Assembly: GCF_024666615.1 (NCBI RefSeq)
Contig: NZ_CP088297.1
Location: forward strand, 4,506,501 to 4,570,500
Direction of reading: 5' to 3'
Source: Aquabacterium sp. J223
GTDB lineage: Bacteria > Pseudomonadota > Gammaproteobacteria > Burkholderiales > Burkholderiaceae_C
Length of the DNA: 64,000 nt
Part shown: piece after piece, positions 8,360 to 17,566 of the stretch
How positions within the stretch are numbered: position 1 is the stretch's first letter
Layout of the letters: each line of letters opens with the position of its first letter
The notes under the pieces: generated by a model
What the model saw: only the letters and a program-made list of their open reading frames with translations
What the model was told of the DNA's origin: nothing
Database searches by the model: none
Made by a program: the position numbers and the translations under genes

Positions 8360-11280
8360 CAGTCGTTCTCCTCGGGCAGCATGGCGGGCGGGGCCGGCGG
8401 CGGCGTCAGCAGCGCCTGCACCACCTGCTCCATGCGCATGAAGCGCGAGCCCTTGACCAGCGCGGCCTGGCAGGCGGGCGCCTCGGCCAGCGCCACCAGC
8501 AGCGAGCCCAGGTCGTCGAAATGGCGGGCGCCACGGCCGTAGGCCACGGCGGCGTGGGTGGCGAGCTGGCCGGTGGTCCACAGCGCGTCGAGCCCGCGCT
8601 CGCGGGCATAGGCGCCCACCTCCTCGTGGAAGGCCGGGCCCTGCGACCCCACCTCGCCCATGTCGCCCAGCACCAGCCAGCGCGGGCCGGGCAGCTCGGC
8701 CAGCACGTCGATGGCGGCGCGCACCGAGTCGGGGTTGGCGTTGTAGCTGTCGTCGACCAGCGCATAGGGCTGGCCCCGCCGGTCGACGGCGCCGTGCAGC
8801 TGAGAACGGCCCTTGACCGGACGGAAGGCGCCCAGGCCCTTCAGCACCGCGTCCAAAGGCGCACCGGCGGCCAGCGCGCAGGCGGCGGCGGCCAGCGCGT
8901 TCTTCACGTTGTGGCGGCCGGCGATGGCCAGTCGGGCGGTGCCGTCGCCGGCCGGCGTGCGCAACTGCAGCGACCACGCGCCGTCCTCGAAGTGGGCGTC
9001 GCCGCGCACCGCCGCGCGGGCGTCGAGGCCGAGCGCGAAGTCCATCACCCGGCGCTGGCCGGCCAGCCCGCGCCACAGCGGCGCGTAGGCATCGTCGGCG
9101 GGGAACACTGCCACGCCGGCGTCGCCCAGTTCGGTGATGGCGCGGCCGTTCTCGTGCGCCACCGCCTCGACGCTGGCCATGAACTCCTGGTGCTCGCGCT
9201 GGGCGTTGTTGACCAGCGCCACCGTGGGCTGCGCCAGTTCGGCCAGGCGGGCGATCTCGCCGGGGTGGTTCATGCCCAGCTCGACCACCGCCGCCCGGTG
9301 CGTCGGCCGCAGGCCCAGCAGGGTGAGCGGCACGCCGATGTGGTTGTTGAGGTTGCCGTGGGTGGCGTGCGCCCGATCGCCCAGCCAGGCGTCGAGGATG
9401 GCGGCCACCATCTGGGTGACGGTGGTCTTGCCGTTGCTGCCGGTGACGGCGACGAGCTGCAGCGCGAAGCGCTGGCGCCAGGCGCCGGCCAGTTCCTGCA
9501 GCGCGGCCAGGCTGTCGGGCACCTGCAGCCCGGGGAGGCCGGCCTCCGCGAGGCCGCGTTCGGCGATGGCGGCCACCGCGCCGGCCGCCTTCGCCTGCGG
9601 CAGGAAGTCGTGGGCGTCGAAGCGCTCGCCCTTCAGCGCCACGAACAGGTCGCCGGGCCGCAGGTTGCGGGTGTCGGTGTGCACGCGGGTGAAGGCGACG
9701 CCGGGGTCGCCGACCAGTTCCGCGTCGTCGACGAGCATGGCCGCGCCCATCAGCGTCGACATCGGCATGGCCATCGGCACAGGGGCCGGCGTCGCGCGCG
9801 CCCGCAGCGCGGTCTCGGCCTGCTCGACGTCGGAGAAGTGCCGGCGCTCGCCGCGCACCTCCTGGTGGTCCTCATGGCCCTTGCCGGCGATCAGCACCAC
9901 GTCGCGCGCGTCGGCCTGGCCGATGGCCTGGTGGATGGCGCCGGCGCGGTCCTCGATCACCGTGGCCGCATCCGGCCGCGCCAGCCCGGCCACCATCTGC
10001 GCCAGGATCTGCGCCGGCGGCTCGTCGCGCGGGTTGTCGCTGGTCAGCAGCAGGCGGTCGGCCAGGGCCTCGCCGATGGCGGCCATGCGCGGCCGCTTCG
10101 CCGCGTCGCGGTTGCCGCCGCAGCCGACCACGCAGACCAGCCGGCCGCCTCGCGAGGCGGCCAGCGGCTGCAGCGCCCGCAGCACCTTGTCGAGCGCGTC
10201 GGGCGTGTGGGCGTAGTCGACGACCACTTCCGGCTGGCCTTCATGCGAGACCCGCTGCAGGCGTCCGGGCACGGGCGTCAGCTGCGGCACGACGGACACC
10301 GCGTCGTCCAGCGACACGCCCAGCGCCCGCAGGCCGCCGATCACCACCAGCAGGTTGTGCACGTTGTAGTCGCCGACGAGCCGGCTCTTCACCGCGACGC
10401 TGCGGCCGCCCTCGGTCAGCTCGAAGGCCAGGCCGCCGTCCTCGTAGCGCAACCGTTGGGCACACAGCCGCGCCGGCTGGCCCACCGCGCAGGTCCACAG
10501 GTCGAGGCCCGCGCCTTCCAGTTCCAGCGCCAGCAGCGCGCCGCGCGCGTCGTCGAGGTTGACCACCGCCGCCTGCAGCCCGGGCCAGCCGAAGAGCAGC
10601 CGCTTGGCCGCCCAGTAGCCGTCCATGCCGCCGTGGTAGTCGAGGTGGTCCTGGGTGAAGTTGGTGAACAGCGCGACGGCGATGCGGGTGCCGGTCAGCC
10701 GCTGTTCGACCAGGCCGATCGACGAGGCCTCGATGGCGCAGGCCGAGAAGCCGGCATCGGCGAAGTGCCTGAGGGCGGCCTGCAGCCGCACCGGGTCGGG
10801 CGTGGTCAGGCCGGTGGACTCGACGGTCGAGGCGCGATCGCCGAGCGGCGGCTCCCCGATCCCGAGCGTGCCCACCACGCCGCAGCGCCGGCCCAGCGCG
10901 GTCAGCGCCTGCGCGGTCCACCAGGCGGTGCTGGTCTTGCCATTGGTGCCGGTGGTGGCGACCACCTGCAGCCGCTCGCTCGGCCGGCCGTAGAAGGCCG
11001 CCGCCAGGGGGCCCGTCGCCGCCTTCAGCGACGGCAGCGCCGCCACCCGCGCGTCGGCGAAGCCGAAGGCCTCCACGCCCTCGGCCTCGACCAGGCAGGT
11101 GGTGGCGCCGGCGTCCAGCGCCGCCGCCACGAAGCGCCGGCCGTCGGTGGCGTAGCCCGGCCAGGCGATGAAGCCGTCGCCCGGCCGCACCTGGCGGCTG
11201 TCGGTGCGCAGCTCGCCGCCCACCCGTTCGGTGAGCCAGCGCGCGGCCGCCTGGGGCGAGGTCAGGTGGGTGAGGGCCAT
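8359..11280 (-). CDS. murE-murF: MurE-MurF fusion: meso-diaminopimelate-adding and D-Ala-D-Ala-adding ligase
   Basis: A single open frame of 973 codons holds two complete Mur ligases. The MurE half (about 1-495) has P-loop TGTNGKTST at about 110-118 and SDNPRDEPP near 413-421, the signature for meso-diaminopimelate as substrate. The MurF half (about 505-973) has P-loop [11 protein letters not shown] near 610, then [12 protein letters not shown] and LGDMGEVG. A short Ala/Pro/Met linker joins them, with no stop codon between. Several in-frame ATGs at 9760-9774 could also start a separate MurF. Fused MurE-MurF is known in some Burkholderiales, for example Bordetella. No overlap with ftsI; it overlaps mraY by one base. 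Confidence 0.93.
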   Translation of the reverse strand: MALTHLTSPQAAARWLTERVGGELRTDSRQVRPGDGFIAWPGYATDGRRFVAAALDAGATTCLVEAEGVEAFGFADARVAALPSLKAATGPLAAAFYGRPSERLQVVATTGTNGKTSTAWWTAQALTALGRRCGVVGTLGIGEPPLGDRASTVESTGLTTPDPVRLQAALRHFADAGFSACAIEASSIGLVEQRLTGTRIAVALFTNFTQDHLDYHGGMDGYWAAKRLLFGWPGLQAAVVNLDDARGALLALELEGAGLDLWTCAVGQPARLCAQRLRYEDGGLAFELTEGGRSVAVKSRLVGDYNVHNLLVVIGGLRALGVSLDDAVSVVPQLTPVPGRLQRVSHEGQPEVVVDYAHTPDALDKVLRALQPLAASRGGRLVCVVGCGGNRDAAKRPRMAAIGEALADRLLLTSDNPRDEPPAQILAQMVAGLARPDAATVIEDRAGAIHQAIGQADARDVVLIAGKGHEDHQEVRGERRHFSDVEQAETALRARATPAPVPMAMPMSTLMGAAMLVDDAELVGDPGVAFTRVHTDTRNLRPGDLFVALKGERFDAHDFLPQAKAAGAVAAIAERGLAEAGLPGLQVPDSLAALQELAGAWRQRFALQLVAVTGSNGKTTVTQMVAAILDAWLGDRAHATHGNLNNHIGVPLTLLGLRPTHRAAVVELGMNHPGEIARLAELAQPTVALVNNAQREHQEFMASVEAVAHENGRAITELGDAGVAVFPADDAYAPLWRGLAGQRRVMDFALGLDARAAVRGDAHFEDGAWSLQLRTPAGDGTARLAIAGRHNVKNALAAAACALAAGAPLDAVLKGLGAFRPVKGRSQLHGAVDRRGQPYALVDDSYNANPDSVRAAIDVLAELPGPRWLVLGDMGEVGSQGPAFHEEVGAYARERGLDALWTTGQLATHAAVAYGRGARHFDDLGSLLVALAEAPACQAALVKGSRFMRMEQVVQALLTPPPAPPAMLPEEND

Positions 11281-11318
11281 GGACTGCGGATGGCGGTACG
11301 GGCGGCGGCGGCGAGGGC

Positions 11319-13157
11319 TCAGAAGCTCTCGGGCTCGGCCAGCTGCTGCGCGATGATCTGCGGCTTGACGTCGAGGTCGGGCGGCACGCCGAGCAGGCGC
11401 AGGCTCTGCTGCACCACCTGGCTGAACACCGGCGCCGCCACGGCGCCGCCGTAGTACTGCCCGTTGCTCGGCTCGTCGACCATCACCGCGACCACGATGC
11501 GCGGGTTGCCGATCGGCGCCATGCCGACGAACCACGAGCGGTACTTGTTGCTCGCGTAGCCCTTGCCTTCCTGCTTGTGCGCGGTGCCGCTCTTGCCGCC
11601 CACCGAGTAGCCGATGGTCTGCGCCTTCGGCGCGGTGCCGCCCGGGCCGGCGGCCAGCTGCAGCATCAGGCGCATGGTCTGCGCGGTGCGCGGCGACATC
11701 ACCTGCACCCCGCCGGCGCAGGGCGCCTGCGGCTGCGGCTGGCGCAGCATGGAGATGGGGATCAGCGTGCCGTCGCAGGCGAAGGCGGTGTAGGCGTGGG
11801 CCAGCTGCAGCAGCGAGGCCGACACGCCGTAGCCGTACGACATCGTCGCCTGCTCGATCGGCCGCCAGGTCTTGTAGGGACGCAGCCGGCCGGTGACGGC
11901 GCCGGGGAAGTCGATCTGCGGCTTCTGGCCGAAGCCGACGCCGGCCATCAGCTCCCACATCTCGCGCGGCGCCATCTGCATGGCCAGCCGCGCGGTGCCG
12001 ACGTTGCTGGACTTCTGGATCACCTCGCGCACCGTCAGCATGTTGTGCGGGTGGGCGTCGCGGATGGCGGTGCCGGTGACGACCAGGCTGCCGGGGGCGG
12101 TGTGGATCGGCGTGTCGGGGTTGACGCGGCCGGTCTCCAGGGCATGGGCGACGATGAAGGGCTTCATCGTCGAGCCGGGCTCGAAGGTGTCCGTCAGCGC
12201 GCGGTTGCGCAGCTGCCCGCCGGTGAGGCCGCTGCGGTCGCCGGGGTCGTAGCTGGGGTAGTTCGCCAGCGCCAGCACCTCGCCGGTCTGCACGTCCAGC
12301 ACCACCACGCTGCCCGCCTTGGCCTTGTGCTCGGCCACCGCCTCGCGCACCCGCTGGTAGGCGAAGAACTGCACCTTCGAGTCGATGGACAACGAGACGT
12401 CGCGGCCGTGCAGCGGCTCGATCTGGTCGCCGATGTCCTCGACCACCCGGCCGAGCCGGTCCTTGACCACGCCGCGCGAGCCGTCCTTGCCCTGCAGGTC
12501 GCGCTGGAAGGCGAGCTCGATGCCCTCCTGCCCGCGGTCCTCGATGTTGGTGAAGCCGACCACGTGGGCCGCGGCCTCGCCTTCGGGATAACGCCGGCGG
12601 TACTCGGCCACCTGGTAGACGCCCTTGATCTTCAGCGCCTTGACCTGCTCCCACAGCCGCTCGTCGACCTGGCGCCTGAGCCAGACGAAGTTGGGGCTGT
12701 CGTCGAGCCGGTTGGCCAGCTCGCGCTCGGTCATGCCGACCAGCCGGGCGAGCTGGCGGCGCTGCTCAGGCGAAGCCTCCAGGTCCTTGGGGATGGCCCA
12801 GATGGACGGCACCGGCACGCTGGCGGCCAGGATCTGGCCGTTGCGGTCGACGATGCGGCCGCGGCTGGCCGGCACCTCCAGCGTGTGCGCGTAGCGCTTC
12901 TCGCCCTGGCGCTGGTAGAAGTCGGTGCCGATGACCTGGATGTAGACGGCGCGCCCCGCCAGCGCGGTGAAGCCGGTGGCGATGAGGGCGACCAGGAACT
13001 TCGAGCGCCAGGGCGGCGTCTTCGACGCCAGCAGCGGGCTGGTGGCGTAGTTGACGCTGCGCACGCTGTTCATCGGCGTGGGGCGCTGCCGGCCGCGCGG
13101 CAGCGGGCGCGCGCCCGCGGGCGCCGATCCGGACGTCTTGAACCAACCCATCGTCAC
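11319..13157 (-). CDS. ftsI: Peptidoglycan D,D-transpeptidase FtsI (PBP3)
   Basis: Class B penicillin-binding protein of 612 residues that cross-links septal peptidoglycan. One membrane helix lies at about 52-74, then the pedestal domain with RGRIVDRNG near 99-107. The transpeptidase motifs are STMK at about 329-332, SSN at 383-385 and KSGT at 522-525. I chose the GTG at 13157 because it overlaps the ftsL stop as GTGA; an ATG two codons later is the alternative. The N-terminal cytoplasmic tail of about 50 residues is longer than in E. coli. Confidence 0.95.
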   Translation of the reverse strand: MTMGWFKTSGSAPAGARPLPRGRQRPTPMNSVRSVNYATSPLLASKTPPWRSKFLVALIATGFTALAGRAVYIQVIGTDFYQRQGEKRYAHTLEVPASRGRIVDRNGQILAASVPVPSIWAIPKDLEASPEQRRQLARLVGMTERELANRLDDSPNFVWLRRQVDERLWEQVKALKIKGVYQVAEYRRRYPEGEAAAHVVGFTNIEDRGQEGIELAFQRDLQGKDGSRGVVKDRLGRVVEDIGDQIEPLHGRDVSLSIDSKVQFFAYQRVREAVAEHKAKAGSVVVLDVQTGEVLALANYPSYDPGDRSGLTGGQLRNRALTDTFEPGSTMKPFIVAHALETGRVNPDTPIHTAPGSLVVTGTAIRDAHPHNMLTVREVIQKSSNVGTARLAMQMAPREMWELMAGVGFGQKPQIDFPGAVTGRLRPYKTWRPIEQATMSYGYGVSASLLQLAHAYTAFACDGTLIPISMLRQPQPQAPCAGGVQVMSPRTAQTMRLMLQLAAGPGGTAPKAQTIGYSVGGKSGTAHKQEGKGYASNKYRSWFVGMAPIGNPRIVVAVMVDEPSNGQYYGGAVAAPVFSQVVQQSLRLLGVPPDLDVKPQIIAQQLAEPESF

Positions 13158-13444
13158 CGCCCCGCCGCCGACGCAGGCGCCGGCACATCCTCGACGTACT
13201 GCGTCACCGCCGGCGTGGCGGTGCGCATCTTCAACTTCTCCCGCGCCACCTGCTCCACCCGCAGGTGCGTGGCCTGCGCCTGGCGCTCGGCCAGCAGGCG
13301 CACACGGTCGGTGTCGAGGCGGCGCGCCTCGGTCTGCGCCCGGTCCAGTTCGGTGAACAGGCGCCGCGAGCGGTAGGAGGTGTTGACCAGCAGCAGGCCG
13401 CTCGCCACCAGGGCCAGCAGCAGCAGGAGGTTGAACTTGGTCAT
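13154..13444 (-). CDS. ftsL: Cell division protein FtsL
   Basis: A 96-residue bitopic membrane protein. An N-terminal hydrophobic helix (about 4-22) is followed by a periplasmic region with leucine-zipper-like spacing and a positively charged, predicted coiled-coil character, ending in a Pro/Ala tail. Sequence conservation in FtsL is low, so the call rests on size, topology and position between rsmH and ftsI. FtsL works with FtsB and FtsQ to activate FtsW-FtsI. It overlaps both neighbours by four bases. Confidence 0.9.
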   Translation of the reverse strand: MTKFNLLLLLALVASGLLLVNTSYRSRRLFTELDRAQTEARRLDTDRVRLLAERQAQATHLRVEQVAREKLKMRTATPAVTQYVEDVPAPASAAGR

Positions 13445-14394
13445 GCCGCCAGGGCCTCTCCGGTGCGCTCGGCCACCCGCAGCACCGCCGACCGCGCGCG
13501 CGGGTTGGCGGCCACTTCGTCCGCCGACGGCTTGATGCGGCCCAGCGCCTTCAGGCGCAGCGGGGGCACCGGCGCGAAGGGCGCACGGCGGTCGACCTCG
13601 GCGCGGCTCTCGCGGGCGATGAAGGTCTTCACGATGCGGTCTTCCAGCGAATGGAAGGCGATGACGGCCAGTCGGCCTCCCGGCAGCAGCAGGTCCGGTA
13701 CCTGGCTCAGCGCCCGCTCCAACGCTTCGAGCTCGGCGTTGACGAAAATCCGAAGAGCCTGAAAGGTGCGCGTCGCCGGATCCTGGCCGGCCTCGCGGGT
13801 GCGGACCGCAGAAGCCACGACGGCGGACAGCTCGGCGGTGGTGAGCACCGGCCGTCCGGCCGTGCGGCGAGCCACAAGCGCCTTTGCAATCGGGCGAGCA
13901 AACCGTTCTTCGCCATAGTCGCGGATCACCTGCGCCAGCTGCTGCTCGTCGACGCGGTTGAGGAAGTCGGCCGCGCTCTCACCGCGCGTGGTGTCCATGC
14001 GCATGTCCAGCGGGCCGTCGAAGCGGAAGCTGAAGCCGCGCGCGGGGTCGTCGATCTGCGGGCTGGAGACGCCCAGGTCGAGCAGCACGCCGTGCACCCG
14101 GGTGATGCCGAGCGCGGTCAGCTCGTCGCGCAGGTCGGCGAAGCTGGCGTGGCAGATGCAAAAACGCGGGTCCTCGACCCGCGATGCGCTGTCGGCGGCC
14201 GTGGCCGCGGCGATCGCCTCCGGGTCCTTGTCGAAGGCGACCAACCGCCCTCCCCGGCCCAGCCGCGCGAGCAGCTCGCGCGAATGGCCGCCACGGCCGT
14301 AGGTGCCGTCGACGTAGATGCCGTCGGGCTCCCACATCAGCGCGTCGACCGCCTCCTTCAGGAGGACCGTCCGGTGCGTGTAGGCGCCAGCCAT
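13441..14394 (-). CDS. rsmH: 16S rRNA (cytosine-1402-N4)-methyltransferase RsmH
   Basis: SAM-dependent methyltransferase (formerly MraW), 317 residues, that modifies C1402 in the ribosomal P site. It begins [13 protein letters not shown]; the SAM loop [10 protein letters not shown] is at about 34-43, followed by [20 protein letters not shown], the RMDTTRG stretch and the C-terminal [15 protein letters not shown]. The start shares its A with the mraZ TGA (TGATG), and the end overlaps ftsL by four bases. Confidence 0.97.
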   Translation of the reverse strand: MAGAYTHRTVLLKEAVDALMWEPDGIYVDGTYGRGGHSRELLARLGRGGRLVAFDKDPEAIAAATAADSASRVEDPRFCICHASFADLRDELTALGITRVHGVLLDLGVSSPQIDDPARGFSFRFDGPLDMRMDTTRGESAADFLNRVDEQQLAQVIRDYGEERFARPIAKALVARRTAGRPVLTTAELSAVVASAVRTREAGQDPATRTFQALRIFVNAELEALERALSQVPDLLLPGGRLAVIAFHSLEDRIVKTFIARESRAEVDRRAPFAPVPPLRLKALGRIKPSADEVAANPRARSAVLRVAERTGEALAA

Positions 14395-14835
14395 CAGAAG
14401 ACGAAGTCCTTGAGCGCCTCGGGCATGCCCTGGGCCATGACCTTGGCCTCGTGCGCGGCGTAGCGCTCGGCGTCCCACAGCTCCAGCCGCTGGCCCATGC
14501 CGAGCAGCATCACGTCCTTGTTCAGGCCGGCGGCCGCGCGCAGCTCGGGCGACACCAGCACCCGCGAGCCGCCGTCGATCTCGACGTCCATCGCGTTGCC
14601 GAGAAAGATGCGGCGCCAGCCGTCGGCCGCCATCGGCAGCGCGGCCAGCTTGTCGCGGAAGGTCTCCCAGGCGGGACGCGGGAAGACCAGCAGGCAGCCG
14701 TCGGGGTGCTTCGTGAGCGTCAGCTGTCCCCCCGGCCAGCGCCTGCAGCACGTCGCGATGGCGCACGGGGACGGTGATCCGTCCCTTCGCGTCCAGCGCG
14801 AGCGCCGAAGCGCCCTGGAAGACAAAAGATGCCAC
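14394..14835 (-). pseudogene. mraZ: Transcriptional regulator MraZ, frame broken by one extra base
   Basis: MraZ is an AbrB-like, ring-forming DNA-binding protein that represses its own dcw operon. From the GTG at 14835 the frame reads a normal start through [21 protein letters not shown] to about residue 36. The homologous sequence ([18 protein letters not shown] ... [22 protein letters not shown] ... WDAERY) then continues in a different frame to a stop at 14394. The switch point is a run of six C on the plus strand (14728-14733); five would restore an intact protein of about 146 residues. The downstream half is well conserved, so a homopolymer sequencing error is as likely as a true mutation. 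It is not degraded otherwise. Confidence 0.85.
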
Positions 14836-14866
14836 TGAGTCCCACTAAAAACCACTTTGCGGCACT
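14833..14866 (-). promoter_or_regulatory. Putative MraZ operator: four AGTG repeats at 10-bp spacing
   Basis: The motif AGTG (CACT on the plus strand) occurs at 14833-14836, 14843-14846, 14853-14856 and 14863-14866, exactly ten bases apart. MraZ is known to bind short TGGGN-type direct repeats with five-base spacers, which is the same period. Two of the four copies extend to GTGG or GTGGG. The array overlaps the -10 element and reaches into the start codon, as expected for autorepression. Confidence 0.65.
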
Positions 14867-14892
14867 TTATCGCACCACCCTGGCGCGGTCAA
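14864..14892 (-). promoter_or_regulatory. Promoter of the dcw operon
   Basis: On the minus strand TTGACC (14892-14887, five of six to the -35 consensus), a 17-base spacer and TAAAGT (14869-14864, four of six to the -10 consensus) form a sigma-70 type promoter. It would start transcription about 20-25 bases before the mraZ GTG. This is the only good promoter match I see upstream of mraZ. Confidence 0.6.
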
Positions 14893-15172
14893 TCAAAACG
14901 GGCGCGAAACTTCAATCAAATCAACAACTTACAGCCGCATGTGCAGTTACTCACAAGATTTTCTCGGCCAAAAGCAAAGACTTGCGAGAGGCACTGAAAG
15001 TGGAAGGTGAGCAGCAGGGCGCTTCACCTGGACAGGCGGCGACGCCACAACCGGCAATGGCGGCCAGCGGCAGCAGACCGAGGGCACCCGCCACAAGAGG
15101 CGCGGTGCTGTCCCACCCGGGACAGGTTGCCTCCGGCGGCTAGGGGCGGGCTGCCGTTAGCGCGCCCGGAGG
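14893..15172. other. Intergenic region upstream of mraZ, no gene recognised
   Basis: The stretch at about 14,895-15,000 is markedly more AT-rich than its surroundings (for example TCAATCAAATCAACAACTT), as expected for a regulatory region. The rest is GC-rich. Open frames here have no recognisable protein features. A small RNA cannot be excluded. Confidence 0.5.
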
Positions 15173-15236
15173 GATCCGGGTCCTCCGGTCCGCTTGGGTA
15201 GCCCGCGTGGGGGGCGGCCGCCAGGCGGCCGGGGGC
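15173..15236. repeat. Intergenic repeat, copy next to the ZIP transporter gene
   Basis: This 64-base element ends exactly at the ZIP gene stop codon. Its last 28 bases (15209-15236) match 32330-32357 with one difference, and the upstream part (GATCCGGGTC...CCGGTC) also aligns. It contains a GGCGGCCGCC palindrome. Confidence 0.7.
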
Positions 15237-16163
15237 TCAAAGTGAGGTGTCCATCACCATCATGAGGCAGAACCCCACCGCCAGGCCGAGGGTGGCCCAG
15301 GTCTCGTGGCCGCGGCGGTGGCTTTCGGGAATCACCTCGTGGCTGACCGCGAACAGCATGGCCCCCGCGGCCAGCGACAGGCCCCACGGCAGCAGCGCCG
15401 AGAACACGTTGACCGCCAGCGCGGCGAGCACGGCGAACGCCGGCTCGACCACGCCCGACAACGCGCCCAGCAGCGCCGCCCGGCCGCGCGGCAGGCCGGC
15501 GCCGACCAGCGCCAGCGCGATGACCAGCCCCTCGGGAATGTCCTGCAGCGCGATGCCGGCGGCGAGTTCGCGCGCCTCGGGCACGGCCGCCCCCGCGGCG
15601 ACGCCGACGGCCATGCCCTCCGGGATGTTGTGCAGCGTGATGGCGAGCACGAACAGCGTCACCCGCCCCATCGGCCGGCCGGGGCCCTCGCGGTCGTGGC
15701 CGCGGCCGTCGAAGTGGCGGTGCGGCCAGGCGCGGTCGAGCAGCAGCATGGCGAGCACCCCGGACAGCAGGCCGGCGCTGACCAGCAGGCCGGCCGCCGC
15801 CGGCCGCAGCCCCTGCTCGCCCGCCGCCGCCAGGCCCGGGAGCAGCAGCGAGAAGGCGGTGGCGGCCAGCATGACGCCGGCGCCGAAGCCCATCAGCGCG
15901 TCCTCGACCCGGGGCGCCATGCGCCGCACGACGAGCACCGCGCCGGCGCCGGCCGCGGTGGCCAGCGCGCACCACAGTCCGCCGGTCAGGCCGTCGCGCA
16001 GCCCCTGCGACCAGCCCCCGGGGCGCACGCCGGCGCCCGAGGTGGCCAGCACGGCCAGCACCGCGAGCGCGAGCAGCAGGGACAACGCGCCGGCCGTGCG
16101 CAGCGCGCCCCAGCCCGGCAGCCGCGCCTCGGCGCGCCACCACTGCAGAACGGCCTGGACCAT
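15237..16163 (-). CDS. ZIP family divalent metal transporter
   Basis: A 308-residue polytopic membrane protein. The two ZIP metal-site helices are clear: one with HNIPEG and the next with QDIPEG, where the first His of the second motif is Gln. A His/Asp/Arg-rich cytoplasmic loop (RHFDGRGHDREG) lies before helix IV, and a final SHEVIPESH motif is present. ZIP proteins move Zn, Fe or Mn into the cytoplasm; the metal cannot be told from sequence alone. The N-terminal helix of about residues 22-45 is an extra segment compared with minimal ZIP proteins. No neighbour suggests regulation. Confidence 0.88.
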   Translation of the reverse strand: MVQAVLQWWRAEARLPGWGALRTAGALSLLLALAVLAVLATSGAGVRPGGWSQGLRDGLTGGLWCALATAAGAGAVLVVRRMAPRVEDALMGFGAGVMLAATAFSLLLPGLAAAGEQGLRPAAAGLLVSAGLLSGVLAMLLLDRAWPHRHFDGRGHDREGPGRPMGRVTLFVLAITLHNIPEGMAVGVAAGAAVPEARELAAGIALQDIPEGLVIALALVGAGLPRGRAALLGALSGVVEPAFAVLAALAVNVFSALLPWGLSLAAGAMLFAVSHEVIPESHRRGHETWATLGLAVGFCLMMVMDTSL

Positions 16164-16359
16164 CAGGCCGGTCTCCCGCGGGTCGGGGCGTCGTCGTCGG
16201 AGTGGACCATGCGGCGCCCGGTGCAAGCGGGGTGCCCGTCGCCGGCCGCCGCCACGCCGGACACCTCGAACTGAGGCCCGGAAGGGGTGCTGATCGGACC
16301 AGCGCCCGCCGCCGGCGCATGCTCCACTGGCCCACGATCTCGCACACCCTGGGGGAATC

Positions 16360-17556
16360 ATGTCGGCCCTTCTTGCCCGTGCCACCACCTCGAGGCGGCT
16401 GCTGCTGGCCTTCGGCGCCGTCCTGCTGCTGGCGCTGGCAATCGCCGGCATCGCGCTCGACGCGATGAGCAGCGCCGCGGCGCTGTGCCCCGGCACCGCC
16501 GGCGGTCCAGTGGCCTGTGCCGGCGTGCTGGCCCGACTGCAGCAGGCGCGCTGGCTGGTGATCGGCCTCGGCGCCGCGACGTTGGCGGCGGCGCTCGTCG
16601 GCGCCTGGTCGCTGCAGCGGGCGATCGGCCGGCCGCTGCAGCAGGCGCTGCTGATCGCGCAGACCGTCGCCTCCGGCGACCTCAGCCAGGAGTTCGACGA
16701 CGGTGGGCGCCAGGACGAGTTCGGCCGCCTGCTCGGGGTCATGGGCGAGATGGAGGACATGCTGACCGACGTGGTGAGCCGCATCCGCGACGCCACCGAC
16801 GGCATCGCCACCGTCGCGGCGCAGATCGACAGCGGCAACGGCAACCTGTCGCAGCGCACGCTGGAGCAGACCGGTGCGCTGCAGCGCACCGCGGCCGGCA
16901 TGCGCTCGCTGACCGAGACCGTCAACCAGAACGCCCGCCGGGCCGAGGACGCCAGCGCGCTGGCCGCCGGCGTCACCGCCGCCGCCGAGCGCAGCGGCGA
17001 GGTGGCGACGCAGGCGGTGCGTCAGATGGACGCCGTGAGCGCCAGCGCGCGCCGCATGGGCGACATCATCGAGGTGATCGAGGGCATCGCCTTCCAGACC
17101 AACATCCTGGCGCTCAACGCCGCGGTGGAGGCCGCCCGGGCCGGCGAACACGGCCGCGGCTTCGCGGTGGTGGCCGGCGAGGTGCAGGGCCTGGCCCGGC
17201 GCAGCGGCCACGCCGCCAAGGAAATCAAGGACCTGATCGCCGACGCGGTCGAGCATGCCCACACCGGCGCGAACCGGGTGGCCGAGGCCGGCCGCGGCAT
17301 GACGGAAATGGTCGACGCGGTGCGCCGCGTGGGCGGGCTGCTGCAAGAGATCGCCTCCGCGCTGCAGGCGCAGCGCGACGGCATCGGCCAGGTCAACCAG
17401 GCGGTGGTGGAGATGGACCACATGACGCAGCAGAACGCGGCGCTGGTGGAAGAAGCGGCGGCGGCCGCGTCGGCGCTGGCCCACCAGGCCGGCGGGCTGC
17501 AGCAGGTGGTGGCGGAGTTCCGCCTCGACGCCGAGGACGCGCCGGCCGGGGCCTGA
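16360..17556 (+). CDS. Methyl-accepting chemotaxis protein with a very short periplasmic loop
   Basis: A 398-residue chemoreceptor. Helix 1 is at about 14-34. A loop of only about 30 residues with two cysteines (LCPGT and VACAG) follows, then helix 2 at about 67-85. A HAMP domain is at about 86-140, and the cytoplasmic signalling coiled coil carries the hairpin tip EVIEGIAFQTNILALNAAVEAARAGEHGRGFAVVA. Such a small loop cannot fold as the usual Tar-like ligand domain, so it may sense through the membrane, through the cysteines or via a partner. It stands alone, about 200 bases after the divergent ZIP gene, and is separate from the Pil-Chp operon. Confidence 0.92.
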   Translation: MSALLARATTSRRLLLAFGAVLLLALAIAGIALDAMSSAAALCPGTAGGPVACAGVLARLQQARWLVIGLGAATLAAALVGAWSLQRAIGRPLQQALLIAQTVASGDLSQEFDDGGRQDEFGRLLGVMGEMEDMLTDVVSRIRDATDGIATVAAQIDSGNGNLSQRTLEQTGALQRTAAGMRSLTETVNQNARRAEDASALAAGVTAAAERSGEVATQAVRQMDAVSASARRMGDIIEVIEGIAFQTNILALNAAVEAARAGEHGRGFAVVAGEVQGLARRSGHAAKEIKDLIADAVEHAHTGANRVAEAGRGMTEMVDAVRRVGGLLQEIASALQAQRDGIGQVNQAVVEMDHMTQQNAALVEEAAAAASALAHQAGGLQQVVAEFRLDAEDAPAGA

Positions 17557-17566
17557 CGCGACGGCC

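Noticed and set aside
5327-8542. Plus-strand open frame of 1071 codons
   Set aside because: Antisense to ftsW-murD-mraY, with no protein-family features; the minus-strand genes are certain.
8359-12654. A single 1431-codon frame joining ftsI region to murE-murF
   Set aside because: The part upstream of 11280 is the antiphase shadow of ftsI; the real gene starts at the ATG at 11280, where MurE sequence begins.
14829-15143. Plus-strand frame of 104 codons upstream of mraZ
   Set aside because: It starts inside mraZ, covers the promoter and operator, and has no recognisable features or ribosome site.
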